NCBI RefSeq assembly: GCF_038024105.1
Contig: NZ_CP150661.1
Location: forward strand, 3,811,501 to 3,875,500
Direction of reading: 5' to 3'
From: Polaribacter butkevichii
GTDB taxonomy: Bacteria > Bacteroidota > Bacteroidia > Flavobacteriales > Flavobacteriaceae
Length of the DNA stretch: 64,000 nucleotides
The notes below the pieces were generated by a model. That model saw only the letters and a list, made by a program, of their open reading frames with translations, did not search any database and had not been told where the DNA came from. How positions within the stretch are numbered: the stretch's first letter is position 1; each line of letters begins with the position of its first letter. Shown in pieces: positions 55,783-64,000 of this stretch. The position numbers and the translations under genes were made by a program.

Positions 55783-56262
55783 ATGAAGGCTGTTACTTTA
55801 AAACAATTAAAAGATGAGCTCTCTTATAAATCTGCAGATGAGTTAAAAGAATTGTGTTTACACTTGTCTAAATTTAAGAAAGAGAATAAAGAATTACTTA
55901 CGTATTTGTTGTTTGAATCTGATAATGAAGAGCGATATATACAAAGTGTAAAAGACCAAATGGAGGTGCTTTTTTCTGAAATAAATACCAAGAGTTATTT
56001 TTATATCAGAAAAAGTGTGAGAAAGATTTTAACACTCACTAAAAAGTTTATTAGGTATTCTAAAAAGAAAGAAACAGAAGTGGCATTACTGCTTCACTTT
56101 TGCCGTCTTTTAAAAGAATTTAAACCTTCTATGAGGCAGAGTGCAAGGTTGTTGGCAACTTTTGATAGGCAGGTGCTTTTAATAAAAAAAGCAATAGCTA
56201 CTTTTCACGAAGATTTACAGTATGATTATCAATTAGAACTAAACGAATTATTAGATGAATAA
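55783..56262 (+). CDS. Conserved helical protein
   Basis: A 159-residue all-helical cytoplasmic protein (KELCLHLSKFKKENKELLTY and similar), lysine- and leucine-rich. No family recognised. The next gene begins eight bases before its stop, so the two are coupled and may act together. Confidence 0.6.
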   Translation: MKAVTLKQLKDELSYKSADELKELCLHLSKFKKENKELLTYLLFESDNEERYIQSVKDQMEVLFSEINTKSYFYIRKSVRKILTLTKKFIRYSKKKETEVALLLHFCRLLKEFKPSMRQSARLLATFDRQVLLIKKAIATFHEDLQYDYQLELNELLDE

Positions 56263-56626
56263 GAAAGAAAGACCCATTTTATCGGATTTAGTAAACGCAG
56301 GAACTTCTGAGATGGAAAAGTTTCAAAACGAAGTTTTAAGGCCAGTTATAAAGATGCAACATGCTTTGTTAATTAGTTCATTTAAAAACTATCTTCTAAA
56401 AAGAAAAGTTGATTTTGCTGTTTTACCAGATAAGAAAAAGAGAAGTAAAGTAACGGCTATTTATAAAACAGACAATAATTATAAAAACTTTACTTTGGGT
56501 GTAATTATTGGTCATTTTTCTACGGATGAATTTGCTTTTTATAGTGATAATTCATCAGAAATTAATAAAAGAATTTTACAAATAACGGCTCAAAGAATTA
56601 AAGATAGTATTTTGGAGGTTGTATAA
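56255..56626 (+). CDS. Conserved hypothetical protein
   Basis: A 123-residue protein with a helical N-terminus (EMEKFQNEVLRPVIKMQHAL) and a strand-rich C-terminus (FTLGVIIGHFSTDEFAFYS). Flavobacterial proteins that share the FQNEVLRP segment are often mislabelled glyoxalases; no active-site residues support that. It overlaps the helical gene upstream by 8 bases. Confidence 0.6.
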   Translation: MNKKERPILSDLVNAGTSEMEKFQNEVLRPVIKMQHALLISSFKNYLLKRKVDFAVLPDKKKRSKVTAIYKTDNNYKNFTLGVIIGHFSTDEFAFYSDNSSEINKRILQITAQRIKDSILEVV

Positions 56627-56688
56627 AAGATTACAGTGACTAATTAATTTTTTATCATAATGTTAATTAGTAATAATTAGAGGAAATT

Positions 56689-56808
56689 GTGAATGATGAC
56701 GAAAAAATAGCAAACTCATATTTATTGAGTTTAGGGTTTCAAAAATTAGAATTTGGTAAAGACTTTTTCAAATTTACTTACTTCAATTTCCTTAAAAAAA
56801 ATAGTTGA
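56689..56808 (+). pseudogene. Possible gene fragment or very small gene (39 codons)
   Basis: A GTG-initiated frame with coding-like composition reads from VNDDEKIANSYLLSLGFQK through FGKDFFKFTYF to a TGA. A purine-rich GAGGAAA lies just upstream. It has protein-like residue use in a gap otherwise without genes, so it may be a remnant of a displaced gene or a small real gene. Too short to assign. Confidence 0.35.
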
Positions 56809-56855
56809 TCTCATAAACCACTATCTCCCAGAAGATAAACACCTTAGCAATAATT

Positions 56856-58070
56856 ATGAATAAAGCATTATACATAATAACAATTATTCTTTTAGTAAGC
56901 TCTTGTAAAAAAGAAAAAAGAATGATTGAGAAAATTGATTTTACAACAGAATATAAATTTTCTAAGGAAATAGAGACTAAAGTAGCAAAAGACACTATAT
57001 CTTGGAAATATCAAATTTCGGCTTCTGATTATGCAACAAAAGGTGATTATAGAAATGCTTTAATTCAATGGGACTTGGCTATGGGAACAAAGGATCGAAA
57101 ATTCACAGAAAATCAAGTAGATTCTATAAATAAAAAGTACTCCAAAGTTAAAGCAACAGATTATATTTTTGAACTTGCAAAGAAAAATCAAGTGATAATT
57201 ATAAACGAAGCGCATCACAATTCTTATCATCGAGTATTTACAAAGTCACTTCTTCAGGGGCTATTCGATAATGGATATAAAAATTTAGGTTTAGAGGCAT
57301 TAGGAAATGGAAAGTATTTAGACACATTACTTAATAATAGAAAATATCCTATTCTTAAAACAGGTCATTATATAAAAGACCCACAATTTGGGAATTTGGT
57401 TAGAGATGCTTTAGAGATTGGATATAATTTATTCGCATATGAAAGTGTAGAGGATGTAAATGGAAAACTTAGAGAAATTGAGCAAGCAAAAAATATTGAA
57501 AAAGTAATAAATGCGAAGCCGAATGAGAAATTTTTAATTCATTGTGGTTTTGATCATGCTTCAGAAGGAATGCATAGCTATTGGGAAAAAGCGATGGCGG
57601 GAAGATTTACAGAATATACAAACATAAATCCTTTAACTATTAATCAGGTCGTTTATAGTGAGAAAAGTAAATCTGAATTTAATAATCCTTTGTTAAAAGC
57701 TTTAAAGATTAAAGAATCGTCCGTTTTAATTGATAAAGATAATAATCCGTTTAGATATGAACGTAGAGAAACGTGGACTGATATCGCTGTTTTTCATCCG
57801 AATACAAAATACGTTAATAATAGACCTGGTTGGTTATTTAAAAACGGTAATGAAAATGTTTCAATTGATTTAACAGATATAAAAATTGAATTTCCTGTGA
57901 TGGTTTTAGCTTTTAAGAAAGGAGAAAATATAGATTTAGCTGTTCCGGTTGACATAACCGAAGTTCAAGAAAAAACAGAAAAATGTAATCTAGGTTTAAA
58001 AAAAGGAATTTATGAAATTGTAGTAACAAATGGAAAAGAGTCATTTAAATTTGAAAAAAACTTGAAATAA
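56856..58070 (+). CDS. Lipoprotein with ChaN/erythromycin-esterase-like fold
   Basis: A 404-residue lipoprotein (signal peptide ending LVSSC). The central part has VIIINEAHHNSYHRVF, GYKNLGLEALG and FLIHCGFDHASEG, the arrangement of Glu/His residues found in TraB/ChaN and EreA-type families that bind metals or hydrolyse esters. The C-terminal 120 residues are beta-rich. Substrate unknown. It is followed after 68 bases by another lipoprotein gene on the same strand. Confidence 0.65.
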   Translation: MNKALYIITIILLVSSCKKEKRMIEKIDFTTEYKFSKEIETKVAKDTISWKYQISASDYATKGDYRNALIQWDLAMGTKDRKFTENQVDSINKKYSKVKATDYIFELAKKNQVIIINEAHHNSYHRVFTKSLLQGLFDNGYKNLGLEALGNGKYLDTLLNNRKYPILKTGHYIKDPQFGNLVRDALEIGYNLFAYESVEDVNGKLREIEQAKNIEKVINAKPNEKFLIHCGFDHASEGMHSYWEKAMAGRFTEYTNINPLTINQVVYSEKSKSEFNNPLLKALKIKESSVLIDKDNNPFRYERRETWTDIAVFHPNTKYVNNRPGWLFKNGNENVSIDLTDIKIEFPVMVLAFKKGENIDLAVPVDITEVQEKTEKCNLGLKKGIYEIVVTNGKESFKFEKNLK

Positions 58071-58138
58071 TTAGATCTAACTCGGAGTACAAAAGACGCA
58101 ATTTCCCAAAACATAAACACATTTACTATAATTACCAA

Positions 58139-59095
58139 ATGAATCACGCTCTAAAAATAACATCTCTACTCTTTATTTTGATATTTATTTCTTGTGGATA
58201 TCAAAAAACGGAGGAAGATAAACATCCCGAAATTCCAATTTTTCCAGAGCATACAAACAATAAGATATCTATTAAACAATTCGCTATTAATTTAATTGAT
58301 ATTAAATACAATGAGAAAAATTTATTTGCCAATAACGAAAATGGTGATTTGATAATTTTAGATAGAAAATTTAATATAATAAAAGAATTAAAGGTTCCTA
58401 ATAATTACATTAGTAAAGATGGAACTATTTATTTTATGCAACCTAATGAAAAACCTGAATTCATTGAGGTTTATAAAATGTCTATTGAAAATAATTTCAA
58501 AAAAGAAAAATTAAAGAATTTCATCATCAATTCTAGAGAACCATTTACAATCAGAGATTCTTTAAATGTTGTTTATAAGCGTAAAATAAATGATAAATAC
58601 AATACTAAAATTAAGAGTCATATAGATAGTTTAGTTCATGTTGTTTATCAAAAAGAAAATAATTTAGTTTCTGATAAAATAAAAAAATTAAAACCGAATC
58701 TAGTTTCAATTTATCCATTATCAAATTCAGTAAGTGTTTTAAAATTCAAAGACAAAGAATTCGCTTTATATACAAGGTATGATCATACAGGTGAGTTTAA
58801 GGATGTGATAGAAAAAACACGCCTTAATGGATTAAATCCTATTTTAAATTTAGAAAAAAGTCCAAAATCATTTGACAAGGTTGTTTTAGGTAATTCATTC
58901 TCTGGAAATCATTACGTTGGTGGTTATACTCCTTATGGCTACAATTATGTAGAACTTTCATTACATAACGAAAAAACAAAGTTTAAAGCAAAAAACTCAA
59001 ACAATGGGAATGGTGTAAATATTTTATATGAAAGCAAGGACACGATTATCCTAAAAGATTTTGAGAAATTGTATCATATAACATTAAAGAAATAA
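58139..59095 (+). CDS. Lipoprotein of unknown function
   Basis: A 318-residue lipoprotein with lipobox cysteine at FISCG (residue 19) and repeated short strands (LFANNENGDLIILDRKFNI). No named family; the pattern suggests a beta-propeller-like fold. Convergent with the ThrE-type exporter gene. Confidence 0.55.
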   Translation: MNHALKITSLLFILIFISCGYQKTEEDKHPEIPIFPEHTNNKISIKQFAINLIDIKYNEKNLFANNENGDLIILDRKFNIIKELKVPNNYISKDGTIYFMQPNEKPEFIEVYKMSIENNFKKEKLKNFIINSREPFTIRDSLNVVYKRKINDKYNTKIKSHIDSLVHVVYQKENNLVSDKIKKLKPNLVSIYPLSNSVSVLKFKDKEFALYTRYDHTGEFKDVIEKTRLNGLNPILNLEKSPKSFDKVVLGNSFSGNHYVGGYTPYGYNYVELSLHNEKTKFKAKNSNNGNGVNILYESKDTIILKDFEKLYHITLKK

Positions 59096-59109
59096 CGATT
59101 AGTTTTCAA

Positions 59110-60321
59110 CTAGTTTTTTCTAGGTTTTCTTTCTCTAAATGTTCCCGCAAAAAGAAGTCCTCCAATAATACCCATTAAAATAAAAGCTACTTGTTCAAAT
59201 AAATTTGCAGAACCAGTAGTGGTAGATGGGTTAAAAAAGGAGTTACTTAATCCCATAAAAGATTTACTTCCAGGAACAAGCATAATAACACCTTGAATTA
59301 AATAGACCGTTTTTGGTGTTTTAGAAATTCTACCAAATAAACGACTGACTCCTACAACAACCAATGTTCCAAAAAAAGTACTTACTAAAACTCCGTATCC
59401 AGATAATAAAACAGTTGTAAAAAAGGCAGATGCTCCTGTAAGTACTCCAAAAAGCATGTCTTTTTTTCGTACTTGAAAGATTGGTAAAAGAGCAATTGAA
59501 AATATAGGAACAGCACAAAATATAGTCCATTTTGGCATCGAAGATACATGATAGGTTAAATCGATATCTACCAAAGAGGTCATTAATGCTAAGCCTAGTA
59601 ATACACCAAAAAATTGTTTAAATAGTAAGAGGATAGAGTCGAAAAGTTTTGCACCTCCAGAAACTAAACTTTTAGATGTTATTTCTTCTAAAGCGGTTGT
59701 AATTGCTAAACCAGGAATAAAAATAATAATGGAAGCAATAATGGTTAAACCTAAGTTAAAGGTAGGAAAAACTAGAGTTAAAAGGCAGCAAATAATGGTT
59801 ACCACTAATGCGCTTAAAGATTCGAATACATTTTCTATATATTTAGATTTTGTAGCTAAATAAACCAAAAGGTATATTAACCCTCCTAATAAAATAGAAA
59901 AAGCAAAAGAAATCCAATTGGTACCAATCATAATACTAAAAGAACCTGCTCCAAAAGCATAGGCCAACGTTAAGTAATAATGATTTACTATTTTAGTTTT
60001 AGAGTGAATAATTTTTAATTCATTACTTATGGAGTCGTTATCAATTTTTAAATCGATAACCTTATTGGTTAACTCTGCTATTCTAGAAAATGCCCCTAAA
60101 TTTAATGATCCAGGAGGAATACATTCTATATAATTATAAGAATTTTCATCCTCATAAAAAACATAATTAATCCATGTAGGGGAGTCCATAAAGCTACCCG
60201 TAAAACCTTGTGTTTTAGCAACTTCTGTTAGGTAGGTTTGGATTTTATAGGAAGGAATACCGTAAATATGTAACGCTTTTCCAAGCTCAATTATAAAATA
60301 ATATTTTTCTGGAACTTTCAT
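59110..60321 (-). CDS. Threonine/serine exporter family protein (ThrE type)
   Basis: A 403-residue protein with a soluble N-terminal DUF1212 domain (residues 1-110, YFIIELGKALHIYGIPSYKI, PPGSLNLGAFSRI) and about ten membrane helices (DUF3815-like C-terminal half). The two halves are fused, as in Corynebacterium ThrE. Substrate could be threonine, serine or a related amino acid. Confidence 0.8.
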   Translation of the reverse strand: MKVPEKYYFIIELGKALHIYGIPSYKIQTYLTEVAKTQGFTGSFMDSPTWINYVFYEDENSYNYIECIPPGSLNLGAFSRIAELTNKVIDLKIDNDSISNELKIIHSKTKIVNHYYLTLAYAFGAGSFSIMIGTNWISFAFSILLGGLIYLLVYLATKSKYIENVFESLSALVVTIICCLLTLVFPTFNLGLTIIASIIIFIPGLAITTALEEITSKSLVSGGAKLFDSILLLFKQFFGVLLGLALMTSLVDIDLTYHVSSMPKWTIFCAVPIFSIALLPIFQVRKKDMLFGVLTGASAFFTTVLLSGYGVLVSTFFGTLVVVGVSRLFGRISKTPKTVYLIQGVIMLVPGSKSFMGLSNSFFNPSTTTGSANLFEQVAFILMGIIGGLLFAGTFRERKPRKN

Positions 60322-60363
60322 TTGTACTAATTAAAGAGGGCTATTTTATGTATTATTAGCGCC

Positions 60364-60391
60364 AAAAAAAGGGCTTTAAAAAAGCCCTTTT
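60364..60391 (-). terminator. Terminator of purL
   Basis: Stem AAAAGGGCTTT with AAAGCCCTTTT; the T tract is on the minus strand. Confidence 0.8.
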
Positions 60392-60411
60392 AGATATACT
60401 TTTTTATTAAA

Positions 60412-63400
60412 TTATTTAGTCAACCAATTTTTAGCATTTACAAATGCTTCTAACCAAGGTGTAACTTCATCTTTTCTTCCGTCAGGATAGTTTGCCCAAT
60501 TCCATTGAAAAGTAGAACGTTCTATATGTGGCATTGTAACTAAATGTCTTCCAGATGTATCACACATCATAGCTGTGTTAAAATCTGAACCATTTGGGTT
60601 ATTTGGGTATCCTTCATAACCATATTTAGCAACAATATTATAATTTTCTTCAGCTTCAGGTAAGTTAAATTTACCTTCTCCATGAGAAATCCAAACACCT
60701 AATTCTGTGCCTGCTAAACTAGATAACATTACAGAGTTGTTTTCTTGTACTTTTACAGAGGTAAAAGAACTTTCGTGCTTTTGAGAATCATTATGACCTA
60801 ATTTTCCATGTACTTTATGCTCTGGATTAATCAATTCTAATTCCATCCATAATTGTGCACCATTACAAATACCAACAGATAAAGTATCTTCTCTTTTAAA
60901 GAAATTCTTTAAAGCAGTGTTTGCTTTTTCGTTGTATTTAAATGCTCCAGCCCAACCTTTAGCAGAACCTAAAACATCAGAATTAGAGAAACCACCTACA
61001 GCACCAATAAATTGAATGTCTTCTAATGTTTCACGACCAGAAATTAAATCTGTCATGTGTACATCTTTTACATCAAAACCAGCTAAATACATGGCATTTG
61101 CCATTTCTCGCTCTGAGTTTGAACCTTTTTCACGAATGATAGCAGCTTTAGGTTTGTCTTTTCCTATTACAGGTAACTTTCCTGTAAAGTTCTCTGGGAA
61201 TTTATAGGTTAAAGGTTGCTTTTTATAGTTATCAAAACGATCTTGAGCTAAATTATTAGCGGTTTGTTTTTGATCTAATAAGAAAGAAGTTTTATACCAA
61301 ACATCTCTCATTTCAGCAACATCAAACGTAAAGTTATCTTCACTATTTTGAATATTTACAGTTTCTGAATTGTTAGCAGTACCAATATTGAAAAATTCAA
61401 TATTATTTTCTGATAAAATTGTTTCTACAGAAGCATCTGCTTGAAAAACAATTCCAGAGTTTTCTGAGAATAATACTTTTATAGAATCCTCTTCATTTAA
61501 TGCAGAGATATTAAAATTGGCCCCTAAATTAACATCAGCAAAACACATTTCTAATAAAGTTGTAATCAATCCTCCAGAAGCAACATCGTGTCCTGCAGTA
61601 ATTTTATCAGCTTTAATTAAGTTTTGAATGGTGTTAAAAGTATTTTTAACAAAAGTTGTATCTTTTACATCTGGAGCTTCATTTCCAATAGTATTTAACA
61701 CTTGGTGAAAAGAACTTCCTCCTAATTTAAAGTCATCCTGAGAAATATTAATATAATAGATGTTTCCTCCATCAACTTTTAAAAGAGGTTCTACAACTTT
61801 ACTAATAGCGTTACAGTTTCCTGCAGCAGAAATAATAACCGTTCCTGGAGCAATTACTTCATCATTAGCATATTTTTGCTTCATTGATAAAGAATCTTTT
61901 CCGGTAGGTATATTGATTCCTAAATCGATAGAAAAGTCAGAGACAGCTTTTACAGCTTTGTATAAACGAGCATCTTCACCTTCGTTTTTACAAGGCCACA
62001 TCCAGTTTGCAGAAAGCGATACGCTTGTTAAATTTTCTTTTAATGGTGCCCAGATTAAGTTTGTAAGAGATTCTGTAATGGCATTTCTACTACCGGCAGC
62101 AGGATCTATTAATGCAGCAATAGGAGAGTGGCCAATAGAAGTGGCTACACCTTCTTTACCTTTGTAATCTAAAGCCATTACACCAACGTTGTTTAACGGA
62201 ATTTGTAATGGACCAACACATTGTTGTTTGGCAACTTTACCACCAACACATCTGTCTACTTTATTTGTTAACCAATCTTTACAAGCAACAGCTTCTAATT
62301 GCAAAACTTGTTCTAAATATACTTGTAAATTTTTAATTTTATATCTCGAATTTTTATAATTTCTAGTAACAGTTGTATCTGTTAAAACCGTTTTAGGAGA
62401 AGAACCAAACATATCTTCTAAAGCTAAATCCATTGGTTTCTTACCTGTAGATTTAGATTCAAAAGTAAAACGGTCGTTTCCTGTAACTTCACCAACATCA
62501 TAAATAGGAGAACGTTCTCTATCTGCAATTTTATGTAAAGTTTCTAAATGTTTTTCAGCAATTACTAATCCCATTCTTTCTTGAGATTCGTTACCAATAA
62601 TTTCTTTTGCAGATAAAGTTGGGTCTCCTACAGGTAATTTGTCTAAGTCGATTTTACCACCAGTATCTTCTACCAATTCTGATAAACAATTTAAATGTCC
62701 ACCAGCCCCATGATCATGAATAGAAACAATAAAGTTTTCATTGCTTTCTACCATACCACGAACTGCATTAGCAGCACGTTTTTGCATTTCTGGATTAGAA
62801 CGTTGAACAGCGTTTAACTCAATACCAGAAGCAAATTCTCCTGTATCTGAAGATGAAACTGCAGCTCCACCCATACCAATTCTGTAGTTTTCACCACCAA
62901 GAATTACAATTTTATCTCCTTCTTTTGGCGTTTCTTTTAAAGCTTGTTCTGCTTTTCCGTAACCAATTCCACCAGCTTGCATAATTACTTTATCAAAACC
63001 TAATTTTCTAGGTTTAGAAGAGCTAGAAGATGAATTTTCTTCATGCTCAAAAGTTAATACAGAACCCGTAATTAAGGGTTGTCCAAATTTGTTACCAAAA
63101 TCAGAGGCACCATTTGATGCTTTTATTAAAATATCGATAGGTGTTTGGTACAACCAATCTCTAGCTTCAAATTTATGTTCCCAATATCTGTTTTCTTCTA
63201 AACGAGAATAAGAAGTCATATAAACAGCTGTACCCGCTAAAGGTAAAGAACCTTTTCCTCCAGCAAGTCTATCTCTAATTTCTCCTCCAGAACCGGTTGC
63301 TGCTCCGTTAAAAGGCTCAACTGTTGTAGGGAAATTGTGTGTTTCGGCTTTTAAAGAGATTACAGATTCAAATTCTTCTGTTTGATAAAAGTCTGGTTTG

Positions 63401-64000
63401 TCTGCCGTTTTAGGAGCAAACTGTTCTACTTTAGGACCTTTTACAAAAGCAACATTGTCTTTGTAAGCAGAAACAATATCGTTAGGAAATTGTTTAGAGG
63501 TTTCTTTGATTAACTTAAATAATGATGTTGGCATTTCCTCTCCATCAATTACAAAAGTTCCATTAAATATTTTATGTCTACAGTGCTCAGAATTTACTTG
63601 GCTAAAACCAAATACTTCAGAATCTGTTAATTTTCTTCCGATTTTTGTAGCAACACCTTCTAAGTACGCTACTTCTTCGTCGCTTAAAGATAAACCTTCT
63701 AGATTGTTGTAGGCTGCAATATCTTCAATTTCTAAAATGGCTTCTGGTTGAATATGAATGTCAAATGATTCTTGATGTAAACCTTTGAATTTTTCAGAAA
63801 TCATTGGGTCAAAATCAGAAAAATCTTCTGTACAAGCTGTAAATTCTTCTATTCTTATGATATCTGAAATCCCCATATTCTGAGTAATTTCTACAGCATT
63901 GGTACTCCAAGGCGTAATCATTGCCGCTCTTGGCCCCACAAAAAAAGCATCAATTGAGGTTTCTTCTATTTTTGGTTGATCTGCAAATAACCAAGTTAAT
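60412..64000 (-). CDS. purL: Phosphoribosylformylglycinamidine synthase, N-terminus cut by window edge
   Basis: A large single-chain PurL (about 1,196 codons visible; roughly 20-25 N-terminal residues lie outside). It makes FGAM from FGAR, glutamine and ATP. Seen in order: SQVNSEHCRHKIFNG, two ATP-binding domains (GAATGSGGEIRDRLAGGKGS, then VASGGLITTLLEMC), and a C-terminal glutamine amidotransferase domain with Cys in VGICNGAQLW and His in WISHGEGKF. A GTG at 63939 is an internal codon. Confidence 0.93.
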   Translation of the reverse strand, partial: LTWLFADQPKIEETSIDAFFVGPRAAMITPWSTNAVEITQNMGISDIIRIEEFTACTEDFSDFDPMISEKFKGLHQESFDIHIQPEAILEIEDIAAYNNLEGLSLSDEEVAYLEGVATKIGRKLTDSEVFGFSQVNSEHCRHKIFNGTFVIDGEEMPTSLFKLIKETSKQFPNDIVSAYKDNVAFVKGPKVEQFAPKTADKPDFYQTEEFESVISLKAETHNFPTTVEPFNGAATGSGGEIRDRLAGGKGSLPLAGTAVYMTSYSRLEENRYWEHKFEARDWLYQTPIDILIKASNGASDFGNKFGQPLITGSVLTFEHEENSSSSSSKPRKLGFDKVIMQAGGIGYGKAEQALKETPKEGDKIVILGGENYRIGMGGAAVSSSDTGEFASGIELNAVQRSNPEMQKRAANAVRGMVESNENFIVSIHDHGAGGHLNCLSELVEDTGGKIDLDKLPVGDPTLSAKEIIGNESQERMGLVIAEKHLETLHKIADRERSPIYDVGEVTGNDRFTFESKSTGKKPMDLALEDMFGSSPKTVLTDTTVTRNYKNSRYKIKNLQVYLEQVLQLEAVACKDWLTNKVDRCVGGKVAKQQCVGPLQIPLNNVGVMALDYKGKEGVATSIGHSPIAALIDPAAGSRNAITESLTNLIWAPLKENLTSVSLSANWMWPCKNEGEDARLYKAVKAVSDFSIDLGINIPTGKDSLSMKQKYANDEVIAPGTVIISAAGNCNAISKVVEPLLKVDGGNIYYINISQDDFKLGGSSFHQVLNTIGNEAPDVKDTTFVKNTFNTIQNLIKADKITAGHDVASGGLITTLLEMCFADVNLGANFNISALNEEDSIKVLFSENSGIVFQADASVETILSENNIEFFNIGTANNSETVNIQNSEDNFTFDVAEMRDVWYKTSFLLDQKQTANNLAQDRFDNYKKQPLTYKFPENFTGKLPVIGKDKPKAAIIREKGSNSEREMANAMYLAGFDVKDVHMTDLISGRETLEDIQFIGAVGGFSNSDVLGSAKGWAGAFKYNEKANTALKNFFKREDTLSVGICNGAQLWMELELINPEHKVHGKLGHNDSQKHESSFTSVKVQENNSVMLSSLAGTELGVWISHGEGKFNLPEAEENYNIVAKYGYEGYPNNPNGSDFNTAMMCDTSGRHLVTMPHIERSTFQWNWANYPDGRKDEVTPWLEAFVNAKNWLTK

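Noticed and set aside
61760..62167. 135-aa open frame antisense to purL
   Set aside because: Lies wholly inside a conserved PurL domain on the opposite strand; no independent signals.

Overview
The window is AT-rich bacterial DNA from a member of the Flavobacteriaceae, most like marine Polaribacter/Tenacibaculum-type genomes. Lineage markers are the gliding-motility genes gldG/gldF, a TonB-dependent receptor paired with a DUF4249 lipoprotein, monomeric NADP isocitrate dehydrogenase, several Bacteroidota-only hypothetical families, and promoters of the Bacteroidota TAnnTTTG type. No rRNA, tRNA, CRISPR array, prophage or transposase was recognised. Nearly all of the window is chromosomal core, but it is heavily seeded with short dispersed repeats.

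Layout. 1-3.5 kb: end of a phosphoglucosamine mutase gene, an outer-membrane protein, a lipid A acyltransferase-like gene and a rhomboid protease. 3.7-13.9 kb: an uncharacterised gene cluster, all on the plus strand: coiled-coil protein, 341-residue hypothetical, unusual AAA+ ATPase, NudK-like NUDIX hydrolase, 413-residue hypothetical and two membrane proteins. It is interrupted by a MazF-type toxin-antitoxin pair and a four-helix-bundle (S23) gene, and most of its gaps hold a dispersed repeat. 14.1-20.8 kb: lipoate ligase and a redox/stress group (DoxX, OsmC, FMN reductase, a cysteine-less glutaredoxin-fold protein, MarR, pirin, FadH-like reductase). 20.9-24.6 kb: a small secreted protein, LpxD, a small membrane protein and EttA. 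24.7-30 kb: a one-pass membrane protein, a repeated palindromic operator, a small acidic lipoprotein with a TPR histidine kinase and response regulator, and two small secreted proteins. 30.2-38.6 kb: DinB-like protein, murQ operon, DUF4249/TonB receptor pair, icd. 39.3-44.3 kb: rplS and trmD separated by a PAP2 phosphatase and two GT39 glycosyltransferases. 44.4-64 kb: DUF2721, ClC channel, DUF2911, SDR, gldGF, GNAT, monooxygenase, SAM hydrolase, phoH, purC, fabV, small helical proteins, two lipoproteins, a ThrE-type exporter and purL (cut by the right edge).

Three things stand out. First, the 3.7-13.9 kb cluster looks like a coherent but undescribed ATPase/coiled-coil/membrane system. Second, arrays of 7-bp repeats occur at several sites; four or five of them share the core ACTGNNN (or its complement CAGTNNN), and two end just before a start codon. 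Third, a family of hairpin-forming intergenic elements occurs in at least three copies, two of which carry a second repeat nested in the same place. All calls rest on reading the sequence and remembered family features; no database search was run.
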